Virus record (IMG/VR): IMGVR_UViG_3300047409_000304
Span: 1-47,564 of that record
Length of the DNA: 47,564 nucleotides
From: a virus
Strand: one strand, 5' to 3'
Positions 20,383 through 27,300 of the stretch are shown in pieces. Under the pieces are notes generated by a model. It ran no database searches, had not been told where the DNA came from, and saw only the letters and a list, made by a program, of their open reading frames with translations. Made by a program: the position numbers and the translations under genes. Position 1 is the stretch's first letter, and each line of letters opens with the position of its first letter.

Positions 20383-20678
20383 CCGTCGACCTTGACCGCC
20401 TGAGCGAACTGGCGGAAGCAGCCACACCGGATTACCACCCGAACGTCTGCTACCTCGAAGGTCGCGTCGCGAACCGCGATTTCAATCTCGCGGTCGATCC
20501 CGTGACCGTTCTCGCGCTCGTCCGCGTGGCGAAAGCAGCGGAGAGGGCGTCTGCCGTTCACAGCCAGTGCCTCATCCCGGACGCTTGCAGCGACACAGCT
20601 CCGGGCGAGGAACTGTGCGCCAACCGCTATCTCCGAGCCGCTCTCTCCTCCCTGAGAGGCGAGGCAACCGATGAGTGA
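20379..20678 (+). CDS. Hypothetical protein (99 aa)
   Basis: ATG in ATGA overlap with the exonuclease stop. Mixed alpha/beta protein with four scattered cysteines (NVCYLEG, SQCLIPDACSD, ELCANRYLRAAL). Helical first and last parts. No domain recognised; phage proteins of this shape often occur in runs of accessory genes. Confidence 0.62.
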   Translation: MTVDLDRLSELAEAATPDYHPNVCYLEGRVANRDFNLAVDPVTVLALVRVAKAAERASAVHSQCLIPDACSDTAPGEELCANRYLRAALSSLRGEATDE

Positions 20679-21093
20679 CGCAGCGGCCGACCTCCGCGAT
20701 TCTCTGACGCGCTACGTCCCTGACGGATTCCGCGACGAGGCTGGCGTGTGGCATGACGGCCCGCACCGTGTCGCCGCGCTTGCTGCTCTCGACCGGCTCG
20801 AAGCCCGAGCGAACGACGAGTCCGACTTGGAGCATCAGTCCGAGCGGCGCGCGTACTGGAGGGAGCGCGCGGAGGCTGTTGAGGAGCGGGCGCGGGTTCA
20901 AGGCGAAGCCCTGAGACGACTACTTAGCGCGGTCGCCACGGAGAATTTCAATCGTCCTAGAACGATGCCGAGCACAAATCTCCGCGCCGCGATCAAACAG
21001 GCAGAGTCCGCTCTTGCCGAGCCTGTGGCCTCCGAGCCTGCCTGCGAGTGCGGCGCGGTGGGGCTGGACGACCACGAGATCATCGAGCGCTAA
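20671..21093 (+). CDS. Hypothetical helical protein (140 aa)
   Basis: Overlaps the previous gene by eight bases. A long charged helix (ANDESDLEHQSERRAYWRER, AEAVEERARVQGEALRRLLS) suggests a coiled coil. The C-terminus has a short CECGAVGLDDHE turn. No family recognised. Confidence 0.63.
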   Translation: MSDAAADLRDSLTRYVPDGFRDEAGVWHDGPHRVAALAALDRLEARANDESDLEHQSERRAYWRERAEAVEERARVQGEALRRLLSAVATENFNRPRTMPSTNLRAAIKQAESALAEPVASEPACECGAVGLDDHEIIER

Positions 21094-21102
21094 GGTGAAG
21101 GC

Positions 21103-21573
21103 GTGTTCGCAACGCTGATGTCCGCCCTCGCGCTCGCAGGCGCCCCCGCCTCGACGCACGTCTACTGCGAGCCGGGGATCCCGGCCGTCGAGCTTGGTGC
21201 TGCGTACCCCTCCAGCATCCAGGTCATCGACGGTCGGATCGTCCCCGGTCGCCTCGACAACGTCGAGCTGGGGGCGCTCGCCTGCGGCGCCCTCCTATAC
21301 ACGTCAGCCAGTCCGACGGAGCGAGCAGCGATCCGAAGGCTCAATCCCTCCGTCGACATCGACCATCTCGTCGGCGTCGGGCTGCAGGTCACCCTGCACG
21401 AGGCGAACCACGTTGCGCTCAACTCGAGCGACGAGTGCCTGGTCGAGAAGACGACACGGGCCGAGATCAACGGCCTACTCGCTCAAACCGCCGACCCTGC
21501 GCGTGTGGTGGCCGCCGAGCGCGCCGCTTCTGCGTCTGACGCGTCGCTGCCTGCCTCGTACCACGGCTGCTAG
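21103..21573 (+). CDS. Secreted HExxH metallopeptidase-like protein (156 aa)
   Basis: GTG start with AAGGTGAAG upstream. The N-terminus (MFATLMSALALAGAPAS) is a signal peptide, and paired cysteines suit an exported fold. Residues 98-113 contain LHEANHVAL with His99, Glu100, His103 (HExxH) and then SDECLVEK, where Asp110/Glu111 could be the third ligand. Similar HEAxH...DE proteins are common in actinobacteria and their phages as presumed zinc peptidases. Substrate unknown. Shares CTAG at its stop with the convergent HTH gene. Confidence 0.68.
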   Translation: MFATLMSALALAGAPASTHVYCEPGIPAVELGAAYPSSIQVIDGRIVPGRLDNVELGALACGALLYTSASPTERAAIRRLNPSVDIDHLVGVGLQVTLHEANHVALNSSDECLVEKTTRAEINGLLAQTADPARVVAAERAASASDASLPASYHGC

Positions 21574-21770
21574 TCCTTGTCGTCCAGGGCAGACGCGAGC
21601 GCCTTGAGGATCTGGGCGATGCGCTGGCGGGTGAGGCCAGCGGCGGCTGCTATGTCCTCGTGCGTCTCGCCTGCCGCCTTGGCATCAGCAATCGCCTGCA
21701 CGAACGCCTCTCGGGAGGCCGCCGAGCGTTTGGAGGCCTGCGCCACGCGCTGAAGCGCTCGACTTGCCAC
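21570..21770 (-). CDS. Helix-turn-helix protein
   Basis: The product contains EAFVQAIADAKAAGETHEDI then AAAAGLTRQRIAQILKALAS, which is a classic helix-turn-helix: a positioning helix, a tight turn and a recognition helix TRQRIAQIL. GTG 21770 gives 66 residues; TTG 21824 gives 84. A hairpin lies between the two possible starts and the divergent gene. It is the only clear HTH regulator near the integrase, hence a candidate lysis-lysogeny or integrase regulator. Confidence 0.68.
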   Translation of the reverse strand: MASRALQRVAQASKRSAASREAFVQAIADAKAAGETHEDIAAAAGLTRQRIAQILKALASALDDKD

Positions 21771-21803
21771 CCCGTCGGGTACTGCCCCTTCCGGGGGATT
21801 CCT

Positions 21804-21821
21804 CCGCAAGCATCCTTGCGG
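21804..21821. promoter_or_regulatory. Perfect inverted repeat in the HTH gene upstream region
   Basis: CCGCAAG-CATC-CTTGCGG, a 7-bp stem with four-base loop, just upstream of the HTH gene and before the divergent gene at 21878. It may be the operator of the HTH protein or an RNA hairpin; a GGAGG follows it on the minus strand. Confidence 0.45.
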
Positions 21822-21877
21822 CAAGCTCCCATCCTGGGGATAGCAGGACGAAGACGAAAGGCAGGGGAGAGCAGGAG

Positions 21878-22081
21878 ATGCAGCAGCATGACTTCGACGA
21901 GGGCGAGCTGCGCGCCCGGATAGAACGTCAGCGAATCGTGATCTCGGAGCAAGCCGAGATTCTCGAGTCGCTTGGGTTCGACACGAACGACGTCGCCGAC
22001 TGCCTAGAACGAGTGCAGGCGCCCCCGAAAGGACGCCTGCGTTCGCTGCTGGTGGGGGCGATCGTCAACTCACTGAAGTGA
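21878..22081 (+). CDS. Small hypothetical protein (67 aa)
   Basis: ATG eight bases after GGGGAG. Helical, acidic N-terminal half (QQHDFDEGELRARIERQRIV) that suggests a short coiled coil, then CLERVQAPPKGRLRSLLVGA. It is divergent from the HTH gene and convergent with the integrase, whose end it overlaps by 17 bases. Such a convergent overlap could give antisense control of integrase, which is inference. Confidence 0.6.
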   Translation: MQQHDFDEGELRARIERQRIVISEQAEILESLGFDTNDVADCLERVQAPPKGRLRSLLVGAIVNSLK

Positions 22082-22892
22082 GAGGCTCGTCCGCGTAGAG
22101 CTTGAGGATCGCCTCTTGCATGCGGCTGTCGGCACGGCGGATGTAGTACCGCCTGCCGACAGTCCGCGGTGCCCACCCCATGATGCGGTCGATGATGCCC
22201 TCGGGGACGTCGTTCTCGGCCAGCGACGTCGCGACCGTCCTCCGGAAGTCGTGGAAGGAGCAGAGCACGTTGCCGCGCACCTTCTCGAGGATGGCGACGA
22301 GGGCTGACTGAGAGATCGGGCCGCTCTTGCCGTACGACGCAGGGAAGACGTACGGAGACGTGGGCTGCGAGTGCGTGACGATCGCCTCGCCGAGCGCCGG
22401 GTGCAGCGGGACGTGCCGGAGCTTGTCTCCCTTGCCGATCACCCGGATCGAGTCCGGCGAGATGTCCTCCCACTTGAGGTGCTGCACCTCCATGCGCCGC
22501 ATGCCCGTGTAGATGAGCGTCAGGGCCAGCAGCTCCTGCTGCTCGGTCATCGTGTTGCCGAGGACGTGGCGCAGCTCGTGGGCCTCGAGGATGCGAGGCT
22601 CACGGTCAGGCTCGCGCGGCAGCCGTACGGTTTCGGTCGGTGCCTGTTGCAGTAGCCGCCGATGCACGGCATAGTTGTAGGCGGCTGCAAGGTTCTCGAG
22701 ATGTAACCTCCTGGTGCGGGGTGAAAGCGGAAGGCCTTGCAGCCACTCCTCGATCTGCCAGTCCTCTGCGGTCATGGGGTCGAGGCCTCCCTCGTCGAAG
22801 AGCGCCGAGGTGCGGCGGAAGTTGCGGAGCGTGTTCGGCTTCGCCTCGCGGCGGGTGAGGCGCTCGTCGTACTGCTGGAACATGAGGTGCAT
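22065..22892 (-). CDS. int: Tyrosine recombinase (phage integrase)
   Basis: A 275-residue recombinase with an N-terminal SAM-like core-binding domain (residues ~1-95) and a C-terminal catalytic domain. Catalytic residues are Arg132 (YTGMRRMEV), Lys154 or Lys157 in GKGDK, His214-x2-Arg217 (FHDFRRTVA), Trp240 in place of the usual second His (MGWAPRTVGRRYY), and Tyr249 or Tyr250 as nucleophile. ATG 22892 overlaps the upstream stop (TGATG), so it is co-translated with the 89-residue gene. It should integrate the phage or resolve dimers; no att site is obvious. Confidence 0.93.
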   Translation of the reverse strand: MHLMFQQYDERLTRREAKPNTLRNFRRTSALFDEGGLDPMTAEDWQIEEWLQGLPLSPRTRRLHLENLAAAYNYAVHRRLLQQAPTETVRLPREPDREPRILEAHELRHVLGNTMTEQQELLALTLIYTGMRRMEVQHLKWEDISPDSIRVIGKGDKLRHVPLHPALGEAIVTHSQPTSPYVFPASYGKSGPISQSALVAILEKVRGNVLCSFHDFRRTVATSLAENDVPEGIIDRIMGWAPRTVGRRYYIRRADSRMQEAILKLYADEPLTSVS

Positions 22893-23161
22893 CACTGCAC
22901 CCAATGCGCCGGAGTGTCTTCGTGGGGGCCTGCGTGACCTCGGGACAGCGTGCAGTGCAGCCCACCAGACGGACTCGGAGCGCCGCACCCACCGTCCGGT
23001 TGGACTAGGCGCGCTACCTGACCCTCGTCTGGGTCACTCGAGAGCGTCCGTGCGTGTGCTCTTGCCTCCTCCAGCGTGAAGGGGCCGTAGCAGACGAATC
23101 CACCCGAGGGTGTGAAGTCGCCCCACGGGAAGAACGTCACGTACTGGTCTTCGCCTCTCAT
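22892..23161 (-). CDS. Hypothetical protein upstream of integrase (89 aa)
   Basis: ATG after GGAGG with eleven-base spacing. The N-terminus is strand-rich (YVTFFPWGDFTPSGGFVCYG), and the C-terminal part is CGAPSPSGGLHCTLSRGHAG followed by PHEDT, a C-x-H motif seen in small actinophage proteins that may bind zinc. It is the first gene of the integrase operon and is preceded by the conserved control motif at 23189. Its role may be directional control of recombination, but it is not a recognisable excisionase. Confidence 0.65.
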   Translation of the reverse strand: MRGEDQYVTFFPWGDFTPSGGFVCYGPFTLEEARAHARTLSSDPDEGQVARLVQPDGGCGAPSPSGGLHCTLSRGHAGPHEDTPAHWVQ

Positions 23162-23188
23162 CTGTGCATCATCCTCCTTGGTGCGGGT

Positions 23189-23245
23189 GGCATAGATAGC
23201 AATGTTACGAGTCGTACCCCGATGGGGTTACATTGTCGCGACTGG
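23189..23245. promoter_or_regulatory. Second outward-facing promoter/operator motif pair
   Basis: Minus-strand arm GTAACATTGCTATCTATGCC (23208 down to 23189) matches the arms at 9.2 kb almost base for base. The plus-strand arm GGTTACATTGTCGCGACTGG (23226-23245) keeps only the GTTACATTG core. The arms face outward, as at 9.2 kb, but the spacing is 17 bases shorter. Leftward transcription would cover the integrase operon. Confidence 0.6.
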
Positions 23246-23314
23246 CGCCCCAGCCTCTTTGACGCCCCGCATGGTATCAGGGGTTGCTCCACAGCACCAG
23301 TGTTCTGCGAGGAG

Positions 23315-23343
23315 TTGACGTCACCACCGCTGAGGGCTAAGCT
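23315..23343 (+). promoter_or_regulatory. Promoter of the monocistronic gene
   Basis: TTGACG (23315-23320), 17-base spacer, TAAGCT (23338-23343). The -35 is good and the -10 is weak (three of six). It points at the single plus-strand gene at 23405. Confidence 0.45.
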
Positions 23344-23404
23344 GCCGTCCGTAGGGGAGTAACCCAACCGACTCCCGCGGGCGGTAAGATCAGAAGGAGT
23401 CGAG

Positions 23405-23650
23405 ATGCCTACCATCACACAGGAACAGAGTGACCGGGCCAAGGCAGGGATCAAGGCCCGCAGGGACGCGATCAACACCCTCATCGAAAGGCACCAGGAC
23501 GAGTTCGACGAGCTGCACATGAAGAACCGGGTCGCTGCTGGGTTGCCTCCCCGCTCGTCCGGGCCTAGCAAGACCGAGCTGGAGGAGCGGATCCGCAAGC
23601 AGAAGGAGAAGCTCGAGAAGTGGGAGGCTGAGCTGAGGCTGTCGTCGTGA
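23405..23650 (+). CDS. Coiled-coil hypothetical protein, monocistronic (81 aa)
   Basis: ATG with AAGGAG upstream. It is highly charged and helical: AKAGIKARRDAINTLIERHQ at the start, LPPRSSGPSKTELEERI in the middle, then RKQKEKLEKWEAELRL. This layout is common in actinophage and prophage small proteins of unknown function. It has its own promoter and a terminator directly after it, and is flanked by convergent late genes, so it may be expressed independently, perhaps in the lysogen. Function unknown. Confidence 0.72.
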   Translation: MPTITQEQSDRAKAGIKARRDAINTLIERHQDEFDELHMKNRVAAGLPPRSSGPSKTELEERIRKQKEKLEKWEAELRLSS

Positions 23651-23671
23651 GGTCGGCGGCCCCCAGAACGA

Positions 23672-23699
23672 CGAAAGCCCCCATCTCTGGGGGCTTTCG
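23672..23699. terminator. Bidirectional hairpin terminator
   Basis: Eleven-base-pair stem CGAAAGCCCCC (23672-23682), six-base loop, GGGGGCTTTCG (23689-23699). It sits between the end of the monocistronic gene and the end of the convergent late operon, so it probably serves both. The A-rich/T-rich stem base partly substitutes for a U-tract. Confidence 0.8.
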
Positions 23700-23782
23700 C
23701 AGTAGGTGTGCCGTCGGCAGAGGCGCCGGGATGGGGACTGTGCGAGGGCGAGGGTCAGCGAAGGTGCGTGACGCAAACGGCT

Positions 23783-24007
23783 TTACCCTTCCTTAGGCGG
23801 CCCGGTGAAGACCCGCTTGAGCGCAGGCCACAGGCCCTGGGTCGCGATGACGTGACCAAGACCGACGCCCATGGCGAGGCCCAGGGAGCCGATGAGGGCG
23901 TAGGTGCTGTCAGGCAGCGTCCCCAGGCCCCAGGAGGTCAGGAGGGGAGACAGGATGGCTGCGAGGACGGCGCCTAGGGCGCCACCAGATACGTGTGCTC
24001 CGTTCAT
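23783..24007 (-). CDS. Putative holin (74 aa, two membrane segments)
   Basis: Two hydrophobic segments (residues ~8-30, GGALGAVLAAILSPLLTSWG; and ~36-57, YALIGSLGLAMGVGLGHVIA) with a short turn and a charged C-terminus (KRVFTGPPKEG). Size and topology fit a class II holin. It is the last gene of the late operon, next to the P60 protein cluster. Exact role is inferred; another small membrane protein lies directly upstream. Confidence 0.7.
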   Translation of the reverse strand: MNGAHVSGGALGAVLAAILSPLLTSWGLGTLPDSTYALIGSLGLAMGVGLGHVIATQGLWPALKRVFTGPPKEG

Positions 24008-24016
24008 GCGTTCTCC

Positions 24017-24358
24017 TCAGTGAAGGTAGGTCTGAACGGCCAGAACCACGGCGGTCACCAAGGAGAGCGCTGCGGCGCTGGGGATCGCGTAGCGGAACCG
24101 CTCCAAGCCGCGTAGGCGCTTCTCCACGTCGTCGGTTGTCTCCTTGAAGGACGGGACGAGCAGGGCCGTGGCCTGCAGGGTTCCCTCGACCGTGTGGATG
24201 CGGGCGTGGAGCTGGGCGACGTACGCCTGATCGGCCTTCGCGTCCAGGGCGCCCGTGATGCGGTCTACGAGGCTCAGCTCTAGGCGAGCGAGCTTGGCGT
24301 CCAGTTTGTCCTCGGAGACGTTGATACGACTGCCTCCGCTGCCTTCCGTTGTGCTCAC
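24017..24358 (-). CDS. Membrane protein with coiled coil, lysis-related (113 aa)
   Basis: A long charged helix (SEDKLDAKLARLELSLVDRI to HARIHTVEGTLQA) is followed by a C-terminal membrane helix (residues ~92-112, IPSAAALSLVTAVVLAVQTY). Such tail-anchored coiled-coil proteins next to holins may be spanin-like or accessory holins. In a gram-positive host a spanin would not be needed, so the role is open. Confidence 0.6.
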   Translation of the reverse strand: MSTTEGSGGSRINVSEDKLDAKLARLELSLVDRITGALDAKADQAYVAQLHARIHTVEGTLQATALLVPSFKETTDDVEKRLRGLERFRYAIPSAAALSLVTAVVLAVQTYLH

Positions 24359-24378
24359 CTATTCGTCCTCCCGTGTGC

Positions 24379-27300
24379 TCAAGGGCCGTAGATGGACGAC
24401 GAGCCGCCGCCCCCGTAGATGTTGCTGCTGTCGCCACCGCCGCCGTAGATCGAGCCGCTGCCTCCGGCCGGAGGCTTTTCCTTGTAGGACTGAACGCCGA
24501 AGCCGATGGCGCTGAGGAAGGCCGCCACCATCAGGCGCTTGGGTGTTGCCCCCACCTTCTTCGCGTCATAGACGTCCTGCGCCAGGAACGGGGTGTTCTG
24601 GCCCAGCTCTCCCTGTGCGGTCACCGGCTGGCCGATGAAGTTCTTGCCGCTGAAGACGTCCCAGATCGTGCCGGGGATGGGGGCCGACTTGGAGCGGAAG
24701 ACCTTGGTCATGTTCTCCAGGTCGGTCGTCGTTCCAGGGGCGCCTGCCTTCTCGACGAACGGGGTCGTGATGTGCTCGTGGGTGCCAGCGCTGGTGATCA
24801 CCTCGCGCGACATCTCCTGCGCGATGGTGCGGACGTACTGATTGAAGCCGCCCGTGATGTCGACGCGCGTGTCCCCGACCTTAATCTTGCCGAAGTTCGA
24901 GCTGCGGGGGTCGAAGCCCACCTCAGCGCCGCCCATCTTCGCGATGACCATGACCGTGCCGAGGGCGGCCACCAAGTTGCGTGCGGCAGCCACCGCCTCT
25001 CCGCGTGCGAAGGGGTCGAGCTTCTTGTAGTAGACCGGCGACATCATGTTCAGCCGCGAGGCCATGAGGCGCGGGGAGAAGAGCAGGACGTTGAGGCTCA
25101 GGAGGTGATCCTCGAGCACCTTAGGCACGACACCGCGGCCGGTCGCCGTGCCAATGAACCGGGTGATGCTCTCACCGACGTTCGGCTTCGAGAGGTCGTG
25201 GCCCATAAGGGCCGCCTTCTCGACGAGGTTGCGGGCAAGCTCCATGCGGGTGTTGTTGAGCACGCCTGTGAACGCTCGGTCGGAGGCTCGGACGACGTCG
25301 CCAGGGCCTGACGCGAACCGCTTGCCCTTCCAGGGGCCGGGAAGCTCGCGCAGGTTGAGGCGCTCCGCGACGTTGGCGCCGACCATCGCCTCTTCGCGCT
25401 TCACTACAGAGGCGCCCTCCTTGGCCGTGTCGCCGATCTCGGAGAACAGCTTGCCGTTACTCCACTTCTGCAGCAGGGGGTAGAGCGGGTCGCTGTGGAT
25501 CGCGTCGACCGACGCCTGGTAGTACGCCTCGCTGCCGAACTGCTTGAGCATCTTGGCGAAGTTGCGCGAGAAGATGACCGGGTGGGTGACGGCCGTTATG
25601 AGGTTCTGCCGGAAGGGCGCCGAGATGTCGGCCGACGACCGGAGAGCGCGGGGGACGTTGAGTCCCTGCACGAGCTTGTCGCCGAGGCTGCGGCCCTCGG
25701 TTGCCCCCTCGCCGTCTGCCACCACCCCGAAGACGCGCTCGAGCAGCGTCTGCTCGCCCGCGGTCGGCGCCACCCCATCCTCGACGGCGTTGAGCAGCGC
25801 GTCCTTGGCGGTCGTCTTCTCGAAGAACTGGAGCGGCGCCTCGTCGATGAGCTGGTTGAGCGTGTGGACGTCGTCCGGCGTCAGGTGCTTCAGGTGCTGG
25901 AACGCCTCGCGCCCGAACGAACCCTTCAGTTCTGCCTTGGCGGCGAAGTGGCCGGGAGTACCGCCGCCTGCACGCTCGGAGGCCTGCTCGGCCGCGCGTA
26001 CACGCTCTGCACGCTCGGCGGACATGTTGCCCTTCTGGACGTCGCGGATGGCGGGCGCGTGCGGGAGGGCCTCGCGCACCGACTTACCCAGCAGGCCGCC
26101 AGTCTCAGGCGTGGAGACGCCCTCTTCGACGATCGGCGGATGATCCTTGCTGCCAACGTGGTTGCCCCAGCCTTCGGCCTTGGCCTGCTCCATGAGCGGG
26201 GCGAGGTGGGCCGCGGCCTCCTCCGGGGTGCGGTGCTCGAGGCCGCCGCCGAGCCAGCCGGGGCGGTCGACGGCGCGAGGGATCGCCCCCGCGAGCATGC
26301 TCATGTCGCCCGCCATGTGGGGGGCGTGGAGCGCGTGTGCTGCGAGGGCACCAGCCGCGGAGTGCGCGACAGGCCCTGCCACCGAGGCTGCCCGACTCCA
26401 CGGCATCCGCGGCAGCCTGAAGAGAGGCTCCTTGAGCGCTACGTCGCGCAGCCACCCTGGGATCTTCTCGACCGTCTCCGCGTAGGGGACGCCAGCGGCG
26501 GCGTCTCGGCGCACGATCTCGGCCGCATGCCTCGCCTCTCCCACGTCGAGTGCGGTCGCCTTAGTGTGGGCGTCCTTGAAGACGATGCTCTTGCCGTAGG
26601 GGTTCGCCTCCAGCTCGTTGGCGAACGCGTCAAGCGCAGCCGCAGCCGTTTCGTGGGGGCCGGAGGCAGGCTCAGCCTGAGCGGCGACTGTGGGGCCAAA
26701 GACGTCCTCCGGCTCGGGAGTCTCGCTAGACTTCACCTCGTGGGCGTCGGCGTAGAGCTTCTTGAACTGCTGCGCGATCGGCTCGTTCGGGCGAGCATCG
26801 GCCCACGCGTGAATCGCCTCCTCGGCGTACTTGCGGTCGAGCGGGGTGATCGCCCCGGTGGGCCGAAAGTGCTGCCGCGCGTACTTGATGAGGATCCCGT
26901 CGTAGGTGGCCGGAGCCTGGGCCTTGTGTCGAGCGGCGGTCTTGATGGCATCGGCCTCCTGCTCGCTGAGGCCGGACTTGGGGAACGCGTTCTCCCAGTC
27001 CTCGCGGTGGAGCGCCGCCCTGTCCAGGATGGAGAGCTGTCCATGCTCGCGCGCGAACGCCATCGCTTCCTCGCGGGTTGGAAGTACGCGCGAGATATCG
27101 AGGTAGACCTGCCCATCGTCGGGGTTGTGCCACCCGCCGACGCGGAGGTGCGGGTTGCGGAGTAGGGCCTTGTGCCGCCCGATCATCGCCTGCGCTCGAG
27201 CAGGCCCCTTCAGGATCGCCTCCTCGAGCGACTCCGGGTTGCGGCCGTAGAACTTTTGGATCGCGTGCCACCCCAGCGCCTGCACCTGAGCGGGCGTCCA

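Larger units (their letters stand above)
23162..23404. other. Control region between integrase operon and monocistronic unit
   Basis: Contains the leftward motif (23189-23208) next to the integrase operon, a degenerate rightward copy (23226-23245), and a rightward promoter TTGACG-17-TAAGCT (23315-23343). No gene is seen. Confidence 0.55.

Noticed and set aside
25495-27165. Long plus-strand frame of 556 codons
   Set aside because: It is a shadow of the 1486-residue minus-strand gene, with Arg/Val-biased composition from high GC, and no ribosome-binding site or neighbouring genes on that strand.
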